From a virus: 52,107 nucleotides of DNA. The stretch covers positions 1-52,107 of IMG/VR virus record IMGVR_UViG_3300029448_000059; one strand, 5' to 3'. The position numbers were made by a program, and so were the translations under genes. Shown piece after piece: positions 15,931-24,748 of this stretch (positions within the stretch are counted from its first letter, which is position 1; every line of letters begins with the position of its first letter). The notes under the pieces were generated by a model. The model saw only the letters and a list, made by a program, of their open reading frames with translations, was not told the DNA's origin and searched no databases.

Positions 15931-16559
15931 AAATAAGTTATGCTATTACAGTATGTAATGAGGCTAAAGAAATAAAATCTTTAGTTGATATACTTATGGT
16001 CGGTAAAAGAAAACAAGATGAAGTTATAGTTTTATTCGATCAAAAGAATGGTGATGAAAAAATAGCAAAGTATTTAACCACCTTCAGTAAGTTCCCAAAT
16101 TTTCATTTCTATAGAGGATTAGAATTTAACGGAAACTTTTCTGAATGGAAAAATTTACTTACAACATACTGTACTGGAGATTATATATTTCAAATAGATG
16201 CAGATGAGTATCCTCATGAATCAGTCTTTTCTCATATACCTGCAATATTAGAATCTAATCCTGATAATGAAGTTTACCTAGTTCCTAGAGTAAATACAGT
16301 AGAAGGTTTAACATTGGATCATCAACTGAAATGGGGTTGGAATGTTAATGAAAAAGGATGGGTAAATTGGCCTGATTATCAATGGAGGATATGGAAGAAG
16401 AAACCAGAGATTAGATGGAAGAATAAAGTACATGAAGTGTTAGACGGATATAAAACTTACGCTGCATTACCTGCTATGGAAGCATTATCATTGTACCACC
16501 CTAAAACTATTGAACGCCAAGAAAAACAGAATAAGTATTATGAATCTCTCTCTAATTAA
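15927..16559 (+). CDS. GT2-family glycosyltransferase
   Basis: This 210-residue protein has a GTG start overlapping the previous stop (GTGA). The N terminus YAITVCNEAKEIKSLVD is the GT2 first strand and loop, and QIDADEYP supplies the DXD metal site. A C-terminal WRIWKKKPEIRWKNKVHEVLDGY segment is typical of TPR-free WaaE/KdtX-like GT2 enzymes. Likely uses a UDP- or ADP-sugar donor; acceptor unknown. Confidence 0.82.
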   Translation: MKISYAITVCNEAKEIKSLVDILMVGKRKQDEVIVLFDQKNGDEKIAKYLTTFSKFPNFHFYRGLEFNGNFSEWKNLLTTYCTGDYIFQIDADEYPHESVFSHIPAILESNPDNEVYLVPRVNTVEGLTLDHQLKWGWNVNEKGWVNWPDYQWRIWKKKPEIRWKNKVHEVLDGYKTYAALPAMEALSLYHPKTIERQEKQNKYYESLSN

Positions 16560-17142
16560 TAATTTTTTTTATCCTTATAGAGTATTAGATATAGGGGCAA
16601 ACGTAGGGCAGTTTAGAACTCAAGCATCAAGTACTTGGCCAAACAGTTATATTTTTTCAATAGAAGCTTCAGAGGCTTGTGAACCTTTTTTAAATAAAAT
16701 AACTGAAGATTACCTTATATGTCTATTGGCTAAGGACGATTCTAAATACGATTTCTTTAGTCGTAAAAATGATCCTACTTCAACAGGTAATTCGGTTTAT
16801 AGAGAGTTAACTCGATTCTTTTCAGATGATCAATTAGATATTATTAAAAAAGATGGAATTAAGTTAGATGATCTTTTTACTAAAGAATCTTTATTTGACC
16901 TTATAAAAATTGACACTCAAGGTTCAGAATTAGATATAATTGAAGGTGGAAAAGAAATATGTAAAAAAGCTAAGGCTATGTTAATTGAAGTTTCATATAA
17001 TGAATACAATAAAGATGCTCCTTTATCTGAAGAAGTTATTAAGTATATGAAAGATTTTAAATTTAAACCTGCTGCAGTACTAGGAGTACAAACGAATCAT
17101 GGATCTCATCAAGAAGATATATTATTTTTAAATGAAAGATAA
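16540..17142 (+). CDS. FkbM-family methyltransferase
   Basis: This 200-residue protein has VLDIGANVGQFRTQ (SAM-binding glycine loop), FSIEASEACEPFL (acidic end of strand 2) and DLIKIDTQGSELDIIEGG, the FkbM signature. It would methylate a sugar hydroxyl in the glycan made by the operon. I chose ATG at 16540, which overlaps the upstream gene by 20 bp; an in-frame TTG at 16510 would add ten residues with no homology value. Confidence 0.87.
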   Translation: MNLSLINNFFYPYRVLDIGANVGQFRTQASSTWPNSYIFSIEASEACEPFLNKITEDYLICLLAKDDSKYDFFSRKNDPTSTGNSVYRELTRFFSDDQLDIIKKDGIKLDDLFTKESLFDLIKIDTQGSELDIIEGGKEICKKAKAMLIEVSYNEYNKDAPLSEEVIKYMKDFKFKPAAVLGVQTNHGSHQEDILFLNER

Positions 17143-17893
17143 TTTACTTATAGGAGCAATTAGTGGTAACTATACTATTGAAGATATCCAAACATGGGTT
17201 AATACTTCAGAATATGGATTTAGTAGAACATTAATAGTATTTAATGCTAAAGATAATAATGAGTTAATACCTTATTTAGAATCTAAAAATATAAAATACA
17301 TACTTCCTACTTTCGATTTTTGGGGTAATGAAAAAGATTTCTTCGAGCATCATACTGGGAGAATGAACTTAGAGAATAGTTTTGACCTTATACATAATAT
17401 GAGATTTATGTATATTCATAGGTATCTTCAAGAAGAAAAATATAATAAAGTATTAGTAACTGACGTAAAAGATGTTAAGTTTAATACTGATCCTTTCACT
17501 ATGCTTCCTAGTGACAAGCTAGTAGCTACAGGAGAAGTTATTAAATATAAAGATCATGATTGGAATATGCAGCATTTAATATATAATTTAGGTATATTCG
17601 GTCACGATTTTAAAGATTATGAAGTATTAAATGTAGGAGTATTCGGAGGTTCAGCTGAACTAGTTAAAGAAATTAGCAGAGATATATTTTTATTATCAGC
17701 AGGAAAACCTAAAGTTGCAGATCAAACCTCTTTTAATTATTTAGCTAGGACATTATATAAAGATAAATTTATTTTTACTTCTATAGACGATTTAGTAGCA
17801 GTTCATTGCCATGTTATTAAAGAAGGACATGTTAAATTTAATTTAGATAGATTAAAAATGTATCCAATAGTACATCAATATGACAGGTTATAG
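17132..17893 (+). CDS. Putative GT-A-fold glycosyltransferase
   Basis: This 253-residue protein contains KVLVTDVKDVKFNTDPF, with a DVKD in place of the DXD, and LNVGVFGGSAELVKE followed by ADQTSFNYL, the acceptor-side motif order of several nucleotide-diphospho-sugar transferases. It overlaps the FkbM gene by 11 bp and the next gene by 14 bp. Substrate not predictable. Confidence 0.65.
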   Translation: MKDNLLIGAISGNYTIEDIQTWVNTSEYGFSRTLIVFNAKDNNELIPYLESKNIKYILPTFDFWGNEKDFFEHHTGRMNLENSFDLIHNMRFMYIHRYLQEEKYNKVLVTDVKDVKFNTDPFTMLPSDKLVATGEVIKYKDHDWNMQHLIYNLGIFGHDFKDYEVLNVGVFGGSAELVKEISRDIFLLSAGKPKVADQTSFNYLARTLYKDKFIFTSIDDLVAVHCHVIKEGHVKFNLDRLKMYPIVHQYDRL

Positions 17894-18623
17894 TATTATT
17901 ATTCCATATAGAGATAGAGAAAAGCACTTAGAAATTATTCTTCCAGTTTTAAGAGAAAGATTTAAAGGAGAACAGTATGAAATAATAGTATCTGAACAAA
18001 ATAATAAAGATAACTTTCAAATAGCCTGTGTAGAAAACGTAGGCTTTAAACATGCTAAATACGATACTATAATTTTACAACAAGTTGATTATGTTCCTAC
18101 TGAAAATGTTTCTTATGAAGTTAAAGATCAACCTATACTTCCTGCTCGTATAGCAACTTTTGTTAAAGATGATCTAACTGAAAGAGATTACTATGATATC
18201 CCAGCAGGGTATAGAATGTTTGGTGAAGAAGTTGAAAAGAACTTTTATGGAGGAGTTATAAGTCTTAGTAGAGAGATGTTTATAAAGATTAATGGATTAA
18301 ATCCACTTTATAAAGGATGGGGTAATGAAGATGAAGATTTAAGGGAAAGATTAAAATGGGCAGGTTTTAAACCTATAAGAAATAAAGTAGGTAACTTTAT
18401 ATGTTTATATCATGAAGATAATGGAGATATGCATAATAAATCTTCTGATAAACAAAAAGACTTTTATGATGGTAAAGAAATATATATGAAAGCTTTTGAG
18501 TATAAAGATATAGGGTATACTAATATGACTTGGGATGAAGAAGTATTTGATTTAGAAGGTATGAAAAATGTTAAATGGGTCAAAAGTACAAATTATAAAG
18601 TAGATGGTAAAAGTCTGGGTTAA
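17880..18623 (+). CDS. Beta-1,4-galactosyltransferase-like (GT7-type) enzyme
   Basis: This 247-residue protein starts SIIIPYRDREKHLEIILP, like the FRNRxxHL motif of beta-4-galactosyltransferases. It later has NFYGGVISLSREMFIKINGL and GWGNEDEDLRERLKWAG, closely following the GGV..l....F..iNG and WGWGgEDdDl..R motifs of the GT7 C-terminal domain. It probably transfers Gal or GalNAc in the glycan operon. This family is better known from animals than from phages. Confidence 0.8.
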   Translation: MTGYSIIIPYRDREKHLEIILPVLRERFKGEQYEIIVSEQNNKDNFQIACVENVGFKHAKYDTIILQQVDYVPTENVSYEVKDQPILPARIATFVKDDLTERDYYDIPAGYRMFGEEVEKNFYGGVISLSREMFIKINGLNPLYKGWGNEDEDLRERLKWAGFKPIRNKVGNFICLYHEDNGDMHNKSSDKQKDFYDGKEIYMKAFEYKDIGYTNMTWDEEVFDLEGMKNVKWVKSTNYKVDGKSLG

Positions 18624-18999
18624 TGGATGTTTTGATATACTTCATAGAGGTCACTATGAATTATTTAACTATGCTAAGTCCTTAGGAGATATACTAACTG
18701 TAGGTATTGATACTGATGAGAAAGTAGCTAACGATAAAGGTTCTGATAGACCGTATAATAAAATAGGAGATAGGTTATATGCTTTAAATAGCTTAAAAGC
18801 AATTGATAAAACATATGTATTTAACTCAAGAAAGGAATTAGAAGATTTAATTGAAAACTATAAACCAGATTACTTAATAGTAGGTAGTGACTGGGAAAAT
18901 AAAGATGTAGTTGGTGGCAATTTTGCAAAAGAAATCGTATATTTTAATAGAATAAAAGGTTATTCAACTACTAATATTTTAGAGAATGCAAGAAAGTAA
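18604..18999 (+). CDS. rfaE2: HldE C-terminal-type (RfaE domain II) nucleotidyltransferase
   Basis: This 131-residue protein aligns by eye over its full length with the ADP-heptose synthase (adenylyltransferase) domain of E. coli HldE: VNGCFDILHRGHYELFNYAKSLGD, SDRPYN..GDR, a LIVGSDW segment and YSTTNIL at the C terminus. HRGH is the HxGH nucleotide-binding motif. It would join heptose-1-phosphate to ATP to give ADP-heptose. The matching kinase domain is a separate gene at 19689, so HldE is split and reordered here. Confidence 0.82.
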   Translation: MVKVWVNGCFDILHRGHYELFNYAKSLGDILTVGIDTDEKVANDKGSDRPYNKIGDRLYALNSLKAIDKTYVFNSRKELEDLIENYKPDYLIVGSDWENKDVVGGNFAKEIVYFNRIKGYSTTNILENARK

Positions 19000-19336
19000 A
19001 ATATATCCTGACAGACAAAAAAGAGCTTTAGTAGATATAGATGAAACTATATGCTTTTATGAAGATAAAAGAATTTACGAAAAAGCTATTCCTAATAAGA
19101 ATAATATAGGTAAAATAAATAAATTAAAAGAAGAAGGATGGCATATAACCTATTGGACTGCAAGAGGAGGATTTACTGAAAGATCTTTATACAAATTTAC
19201 TAAAGACCAGTTAGAAAGCTGGGGGTGCAAGTTTGACGATTTAATAGTAGGTTATACAACTATATATGGTTCAGCAGTTAAACCACAAGTTGATTTAATT
19301 ATAGACGATAAAGCTAAACGTATAGAAGAATTATGA
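18986..19336 (+). CDS. HAD-superfamily phosphatase, possible GmhB substitute
   Basis: This 116-residue protein has the HAD motifs VDIDETI (D17 nucleophile, D19 acid/base), YWTARG (motif II Thr and following Arg) and KPQVDLIIDDKA (motif III/IV Lys and Asp pair). There is no cap domain or zinc-binding cysteine loop as in classical GmhB, but position between the HldE-like genes suggests it dephosphorylates heptose-1,7-bisphosphate. It overlaps both neighbours (14 and 4 bp). The substrate is inferred from context alone. Confidence 0.72.
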   Translation: MQESKIYPDRQKRALVDIDETICFYEDKRIYEKAIPNKNNIGKINKLKEEGWHITYWTARGGFTERSLYKFTKDQLESWGCKFDDLIVGYTTIYGSAVKPQVDLIIDDKAKRIEEL

Positions 19337-19692
19337 TAGTAAAGCCTAAGGTAATCCCTAAAGCTTGGGGGGAGGAAGTATGGATTCATAATGATGAAGA
19401 ATACTGTGGTAAGATATTAAGATTCTTTAAAGCAGGTAATAAGTTTTCGTTACATTATCATATACTTAAAAAAGAGAGTTGGTATGTAGCTAAAGGTAGC
19501 TTTGAATATATTTGGATAGATACTAAAGAAGGAAAAGAGAAACTGACAGTTATTGCTCCTGGTGAATGCATTACTATCGATAGAGGAGAACCTCATCAAT
19601 TAATAGCATTACAAGATAACTCAGAAATATTTGAAGTATCTACTCAGCATTTTGATGAAGATAGTTATAGAATTAGAAAAGGAGATATATGA
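19333..19692 (+). CDS. Cupin, mannose-6-phosphate isomerase type II-like
   Basis: This 119-residue protein is a single cupin barrel: KAWGEEVWIHNDEEYCGKIL, LHYHILKKESWYV (metal His pair and Glu) and GEPHQLIALQDNSEIFEVST (second metal His), ending DEDSYRIRKGDI. This is the pattern of the C-terminal cupin of ManC/PMI-II proteins. Embedded in the heptose genes, it may be a sugar-phosphate isomerase or epimerase for the same pathway. It overlaps both neighbours by four bases. Confidence 0.78.
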   Translation: MIVKPKVIPKAWGEEVWIHNDEEYCGKILRFFKAGNKFSLHYHILKKESWYVAKGSFEYIWIDTKEGKEKLTVIAPGECITIDRGEPHQLIALQDNSEIFEVSTQHFDEDSYRIRKGDI

Positions 19693-20423
19693 ACATATTA
19701 GTTATAGGAGATAGTTGTCACGATGTATTCGTATACGGTAAATGCGATAGGATATGCCCAGAGGCTCCTGTACCTGTATTTACTCCTATGGAAACAAAAA
19801 CTAATGGAGGAATGGCTAGAAATGTTTACTATAATATTAAAAGCTTGGTTAAAGAAGATATAGAAGTATCTATAGTTACTAATACTAATCTTATAACTAA
19901 AACTAGATATGTTGATTATAAAACTAATCAAATGCTTTTAAGGGTAGATGATAATGATAAAGCTGATTCTATAGGTGTTGATTTATATAATTTACAAGAT
20001 TATGATGCAGCAGTTATTAGTGATTATGATAAAGGTTTTTTATCTGAAGAAGATATTGAATTTATAATTGAAAAATATCCTTTAACTTTTATTGATACTA
20101 AAAAACAGATTGGGGATTGGATAAAGGGAGCATCTTTTATTAAAATAAACGAAACTGAATATAAAAAAAATTCTATATATTTAGACTCTTTACTTAAATC
20201 TCAGTTAATAGTTACTTTAGGAGAAAGAGGAGTTAAGCATGATGGTATAATTTATAGCCCTAATGAAGTAGTAGATGCTTTAGATCTTTCCGGTGCAGGA
20301 GATACGTTTTTAGCAGGCTTAGTTACAAGCTATATAGACAATTTAGATACTATTAAAGCTATATTATTTGCTCAAGAATGTGCAGGTAAAGCTATAGTTA
20401 AAAAAGGAGTAGCAGTAATATGA
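19689..20423 (+). CDS. rfaE1: HldE N-terminal-type (RfaE domain I) PfkB sugar kinase
   Basis: This 244-residue protein has VIGDSCHDVFVYGKCDRICPEAPVPVF, nearly colinear with the HldE kinase start, a GG..RNV loop, AVISDYDKGFLS and the catalytic DLSGAGDTFLAGL near residue 205. It is shorter than the E. coli kinase domain (about 318 residues), mainly through loss of a segment after the GGMARNV helix, but the ATP and active-site motifs are intact. Expected reaction: heptose-7-phosphate to heptose-1,7-bisphosphate. Confidence 0.82.
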   Translation: MNILVIGDSCHDVFVYGKCDRICPEAPVPVFTPMETKTNGGMARNVYYNIKSLVKEDIEVSIVTNTNLITKTRYVDYKTNQMLLRVDDNDKADSIGVDLYNLQDYDAAVISDYDKGFLSEEDIEFIIEKYPLTFIDTKKQIGDWIKGASFIKINETEYKKNSIYLDSLLKSQLIVTLGERGVKHDGIIYSPNEVVDALDLSGAGDTFLAGLVTSYIDNLDTIKAILFAQECAGKAIVKKGVAVI

Positions 20424-21238
20424 AAACAATTTTATTAACTGGTCATTTAGGATTTATTGGTAAGAACTTATATACTACTCTTACTCAAACCGGATATAAA
20501 GTTATAGGTATAGAGAAAAGTTTTTATACCATAAAAAATTGGAAAGCTCATCTTTATAATATGGTTAAGCAATCAGACTATATTATTCATGTAGGAGCAA
20601 TATCTGATACTACTCTACAAGATAGTAAAGAAATGTTTTTTTACAACTATACTACAACTAAACTAATAGTTGACTATGCATCTACTCTAGGTATAAGAGT
20701 TATTTATTCTAGCTCTGCTGCTAACTACGGATTAGGAGATGGAGTTCCTAATAATATATACGGATGGTCTAAATTAGCTGCGGAAGATTACGGATTAAAG
20801 TCTGACTGTGATTTTATAGCTCTTAGATACTTTAATGTTTACGGTCCAGGAGAAGAGGATAAAGGTAAAATGTCTTCTATAGGTTATCAATGTTACGGTA
20901 AAAAAGATTTTAAATTATTTCCTACTAAAAAAAGAAGTATAAGAAGAGATTTTATATATGTTGATGACATAGTATCTGCTAATATAAGAGCGATCGATAA
21001 AGATATAGTTTCTGGAGTTTACGATGTAGGAACAGCACGTTCTGAAACTTTCGAAAACTTTGTTTCCGGAATGGAAGTTAATTATAGCTACTATCCTGCT
21101 TCAAAGATACCTGATTGGTATCAATATTATACTTGTGCTGATGATAATAAATGGTTACCTGGATGGATTCCGAATTATGATATAAAAAGTGGAACAGCAA
21201 AATATAAAAAATATTTAGATGGAAAAGATTCTAGTTAA
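20420..21238 (+). CDS. hldD: ADP-glycero-manno-heptose 6-epimerase
   Basis: This 272-residue SDR enzyme has GHLGFIG (Rossmann loop), HVGAISDTT, IYSSSAANYG (catalytic Ser), NIYGWSKLAAEDYG (Tyr-x-x-x-Lys), LRYFNVYGPGEEDKGKMSS, RRDFIYVDD and VGTARSETF. The GA.SDTT, FNVYGP.E..KG.M and GT.R.ESF motifs are the specific signature of HldD rather than of GalE. Its location directly after the kinase, nucleotidyltransferase and phosphatase genes supports ADP-L-glycero-D-manno-heptose synthesis. It overlaps the kinase by four bases. Confidence 0.88.
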   Translation: MKTILLTGHLGFIGKNLYTTLTQTGYKVIGIEKSFYTIKNWKAHLYNMVKQSDYIIHVGAISDTTLQDSKEMFFYNYTTTKLIVDYASTLGIRVIYSSSAANYGLGDGVPNNIYGWSKLAAEDYGLKSDCDFIALRYFNVYGPGEEDKGKMSSIGYQCYGKKDFKLFPTKKRSIRRDFIYVDDIVSANIRAIDKDIVSGVYDVGTARSETFENFVSGMEVNYSYYPASKIPDWYQYYTCADDNKWLPGWIPNYDIKSGTAKYKKYLDGKDSS

Positions 21239-22073
21239 ATGTACTGGATTTATAGGCGATATTCTTTTTGCTTCATCTATAGCTAGAAAGCTTAAAGAAC
21301 AAACTAATAATATTACTATAGATTATTCTATACCAGTAGCTCAACCTCTAGAACTTTTGTTTAATAATCCTTATATTGATAATGTTCTTTTAGATAGTAA
21401 TGTTACTGAATCTAATTATGATAGAGTTATTGTAACTCCTGTAGTTGATCAATCTATAACTCCTCCAAGGCAGTTTCAACAATCAGCTGGGATAAAAGAT
21501 TTAGATGATAAGTTTAAAGTGTATACTAATACTTCATACGATTATTTAGCAGAGCAAACGTTTAGCGATGCAAAAAATAAAGGAGTTAAAGTAATAACTT
21601 GGCTAAGTAATTGGGAAGAAAGATCTTATCTTTATACTGAACAACAGTATAAGGATGGAATAGACGTTCCTAATTTAGGTTATGGAGGAAGTCATAGAGA
21701 TATAAACTATATTATAAGTAATTTAAATAGTAATTATGCTATGTTAGAAGTTGGGTTTACTAATGGTGTAAACCAATTTTCTACTGGATTAAATACTGCT
21801 GCTACTTATAGTTTTACAGCATCTTTAATAAAAGCATCCGATTACTTTATAGGTGCTGAAGGTGGATTAGCTAATTTAGCTGCTGGAGTAGGTACTAAAA
21901 CTATTATTACCGGTGACTTCGTTCACCAGCTATATGGTTGGAATGGAGTTATTAAAAAAATAAAGGAACCTAAACTAGGTCCTAAATTTTATTTTGGAGA
22001 AAATAATCATACTACGTTAGATCCTTACTTAACTGATAGTGAAGTAGTAGAAAAAATAAAAGAATTAGTATGA
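21219..22073 (+). CDS. GT9 heptosyltransferase-like protein
   Basis: This 284-residue protein starts ILVKCTGFIGDILFASSIARKLKEQ, the GT9 N-terminal motif (G.iGD.l..tP....L), and ends with IKASDYFIGAEGGLANLAAGVGTKTIIT, equivalent to the D.G..HlA.a...p.v.l donor site of ADP-heptose:LPS heptosyltransferases. It directly follows hldD with a 20-bp overlap. It would consume the ADP-heptose made upstream. Acceptor unknown. Confidence 0.8.
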   Translation: MEKILVKCTGFIGDILFASSIARKLKEQTNNITIDYSIPVAQPLELLFNNPYIDNVLLDSNVTESNYDRVIVTPVVDQSITPPRQFQQSAGIKDLDDKFKVYTNTSYDYLAEQTFSDAKNKGVKVITWLSNWEERSYLYTEQQYKDGIDVPNLGYGGSHRDINYIISNLNSNYAMLEVGFTNGVNQFSTGLNTAATYSFTASLIKASDYFIGAEGGLANLAAGVGTKTIITGDFVHQLYGWNGVIKKIKEPKLGPKFYFGENNHTTLDPYLTDSEVVEKIKELV

Positions 22074-22765
22074 AACTAATATATAGAATATCTGACTCTG
22101 GTTATAATAAAGTCAAACCTGATTATATTACTAATGAAATATGCTTAAGGAATTTTGTAGATGTATTTCTTCCTAACGATTTTATTATTATAGCTGATAA
22201 TATATCTGAAGATACTAAAAAAATGATACTTGAGTATATTCCTGAAGATTGCATTCAATATGTAAAAGTAGGTCATGGAGCTGGTACTTTTAATTTAGCA
22301 TTAGATTTAGCATTAACCTATGATGATAACGAAATAGTTTATTTTATAGAAAACGATTACTTACATACCTTAGATGCTAAAAAAATATTAAAAGAAGGTT
22401 TCGATATTGGAGCTTCTTTCGTATCTTTATATGATCACCCAGATAAGTATCTAGCTCCTGATAGAGGAGGTAATCCTTATTGTGATGGAGGAGCAGAAGA
22501 TACTAGAGTATATTTAACTAGTAACTCTCATTGGAAAATAACTAATAGTACTACTATGACTTTTGCCGCTAAGGTTAAAACTTTGAAAGAGACTGAAAAA
22601 ACTTTAAGAGAATTTACTAATGGAACTCACCCTCATGATTTTCAAATGTTTCTTAAGTTAAGAGAAGATAATCAATTATTAATAACCCCTATACCAGGTA
22701 GATCAACTCATGGAGAGACTGCTTGGTTGTCACCCTTAATAAAATGGAATAAATATGCACAATAA
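22070..22765 (+). CDS. Putative GT-A glycosyltransferase
   Basis: This 231-residue protein has VYFIENDYLH at the end of the nucleotide-binding half (END in place of DXD), a GHGAGTFNLALDLAL helix before it and HDFQMFLKL in the acceptor half. It overlaps neighbours by 4 and 11 bp. Family not certain; the fold and operon context favour sugar transfer. Confidence 0.62.
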   Translation: MKLIYRISDSGYNKVKPDYITNEICLRNFVDVFLPNDFIIIADNISEDTKKMILEYIPEDCIQYVKVGHGAGTFNLALDLALTYDDNEIVYFIENDYLHTLDAKKILKEGFDIGASFVSLYDHPDKYLAPDRGGNPYCDGGAEDTRVYLTSNSHWKITNSTTMTFAAKVKTLKETEKTLREFTNGTHPHDFQMFLKLREDNQLLITPIPGRSTHGETAWLSPLIKWNKYAQ

Positions 22766-23834
22766 GAAAATTTTAATAACCGGTATAGCAGGTTTACTTG
22801 GTAGCCGTTTAGCAGAGTATATTATAGAAAAGAAACCTGGTAATACTGTTATCGGAGTAGACGATCTATCAGGAGGATATGAAAGTAATATACCAAAAGA
22901 AGTTAAGTTTTATAATGCTAATACTTTTGATGAAAAAATTAAAGATATATTCGAACTGGAAAAACCTGATATAGTTTACCACTTTGCTGCTTATGCTGCA
23001 GAAGGATTATCTCCTTTCGTTCGTACTTTTAATTACGATAATAATTTAAAAAGTACTGCTTTTATAGTTAATGAATGTATTAAACATAATGTAGAGAGAT
23101 TAGTATTTACTTCTACGATGGCTGTTTACGGTCATGGATGGGAAGGTAAAAGACCTTTCGATGAAAGTCATACTCCTCAACCTATAGATCCATACGGTAT
23201 TGCTAAGTATGCTTGCGAAATGGATATACAATGTGCCGGAGTACAGCATGGACTAGATTGGTGTATACTCAGACCTCATAACGTATATGGACGTAATCAA
23301 AATATATGGGATAAGTATAGAAATGTATTAGGGATATGGATGTATCAATATATGAATAATATGCCTTTAACTATATTTGGCGATGGTAATCAAAAAAGAG
23401 CTTGGAGCTGTATTGATGATTGTTTAGAACCTATGTGGAAATCAGCATTCATACCTAAAGCATCTAAAGAGATTATTAATTTAGGAGGTATAGAGTTTAC
23501 TACTATTAATCAAGCTTGTAAAGAAGTAAGAGAGGTTATAGGAGGAGGAGATATAGAGAAAATGCCTCCAATTGCTTTTGAAGAAGCTAGACATGAAGTT
23601 AAAAATGCTTACCCTACATGGAGAAAATCTGAAAGGATATTAGGATTTGAACATACTACTTCACTTAAGGATGGTCTGACCGAAATGTGGGCTTGGGCTC
23701 AAACACAACCTAATCGAAAAAGATTCGTTTGGGAGAATTACGAATTAGAAAAAGGAATATATAGTTTTTGGAAAAATGATAAGTCTAATAATACCAACTT
23801 ACCGAAACCCGAAGTATCTGGATACTTGTCTTAA
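22755..23834 (+). CDS. NAD-dependent nucleotide-sugar epimerase/dehydratase
   Basis: This 359-residue extended SDR has ILITGIAGLLGSRLAEY (Rossmann GxxGxxG), VYHFAAYAAEG, FTSTMAVYG (catalytic Ser/Thr), DPYGIAKYACEM (Tyr-x-x-x-Lys), LRPHNVYGRNQ and IFGDGNQKRAWSCIDD. This fits UDP-glucose/UDP-GlcNAc 4-epimerase relatives. It overlaps the following GT2 gene by 59 bp, the longest overlap in the operon. Exact sugar not predictable. Confidence 0.82.
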   Translation: MHNKKILITGIAGLLGSRLAEYIIEKKPGNTVIGVDDLSGGYESNIPKEVKFYNANTFDEKIKDIFELEKPDIVYHFAAYAAEGLSPFVRTFNYDNNLKSTAFIVNECIKHNVERLVFTSTMAVYGHGWEGKRPFDESHTPQPIDPYGIAKYACEMDIQCAGVQHGLDWCILRPHNVYGRNQNIWDKYRNVLGIWMYQYMNNMPLTIFGDGNQKRAWSCIDDCLEPMWKSAFIPKASKEIINLGGIEFTTINQACKEVREVIGGGDIEKMPPIAFEEARHEVKNAYPTWRKSERILGFEHTTSLKDGLTEMWAWAQTQPNRKRFVWENYELEKGIYSFWKNDKSNNTNLPKPEVSGYLS

Positions 23835-24570
23835 ATCTGCCGTAGCAGGTCAGATTAATAAGGATAAGAATGAGATAATAGTAGTTGTTGACGGCTTTGT
23901 AGAAGAAAGCAAAGAAGTTCTAGAGAAATATAAAGGAGAAATCCAAGTACTTCCTTTAGAGCATAATCAAGGAATGCAAATGGCTCTTAATTTAGGAGTT
24001 ATGAATGCTACTAATGAACGTATAATGATTATTAATGATGATAATGTTCTGTGTGTAGGTTGGGATTCTATATGGGCAGATATGTCTGAAGGACAGGTAA
24101 TAACTATTAATCAAATTGAACCTACAGGACCAGGTATATTTAATTTTCATGTAAAAGACCTTGGAAAAACTCCAGAAGAGTTTAACTATGATGATTTTGT
24201 TCTTTATGAAACTGGTATAAGTGGTAACGAAGTATCAGATGATGGAGGAATATTTCCTTTCGTTATGTTTAAGAAAAACTATATGATGGTAGGAGGATTT
24301 GATACTATGTACCAATCTCCTTTTATATGTGATTGGGATTTCTTCCTTAAGCTTGAATTAGCTGGTTGTACTTTTACTAGAACTCATAGTCAACATTTTT
24401 ATCACTTTGGTTCTACTGCTACTAAGAACGGCAAAGAGGGAGAAGCTTTTAGAGCTACTGAAGCTCCTGCTGCAGAAACTTATATTTATAAATGGGGTAC
24501 GCCTCCTGGTATATATGAAAATAATTCTCATGTACCTAAAGGTAAATTAATCAAAGGAATACAATTTTAA
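23776..24570 (+). CDS. GT2-family glycosyltransferase
   Basis: This 264-residue protein has SLIIPTYRNPKYLDTCLKSA at the N terminus, VVVDGF, EHNQGMQMALNLGV and MIINDDN supplying the metal-binding acidic motif, all in GT2 order. FVMFKKNYMMVGGFD is the acceptor-side loop. The first 59 bp are shared, in another frame, with the epimerase C terminus. Donor and acceptor unknown. Confidence 0.85.
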   Translation: MISLIIPTYRNPKYLDTCLKSAVAGQINKDKNEIIVVVDGFVEESKEVLEKYKGEIQVLPLEHNQGMQMALNLGVMNATNERIMIINDDNVLCVGWDSIWADMSEGQVITINQIEPTGPGIFNFHVKDLGKTPEEFNYDDFVLYETGISGNEVSDDGGIFPFVMFKKNYMMVGGFDTMYQSPFICDWDFFLKLELAGCTFTRTHSQHFYHFGSTATKNGKEGEAFRATEAPAAETYIYKWGTPPGIYENNSHVPKGKLIKGIQF

Positions 24571-24571
24571 A

Positions 24572-24748
24572 ATGGAAAAGAAATACTTAATTGAATTTAC
24601 TCACGCTGATGGAACTAAAGAAGAAGTAGAATTAGTTACTGATAGATTAAAATGGTCAATAGATCAGTGGAGTAGAAATAGAGCTGTTGTAGCGCATAAA
24701 ATATTAGAAGAAGGTAAGTCAAACGCTAAAAATATGTTACTTGGATGA
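24572..24748 (+). CDS. Small hypothetical protein in glycan operon
   Basis: This 58-residue protein begins with a strand (EKKYLIEFTHADGTKEEVEL) and continues as a basic helix. It starts 1 bp after the GT2 stop and overlaps the dehydrogenase by four bases (ATGA), so translational coupling is likely. No family recognised. Confidence 0.68.
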   Translation: MEKKYLIEFTHADGTKEEVELVTDRLKWSIDQWSRNRAVVAHKILEEGKSNAKNMLLG

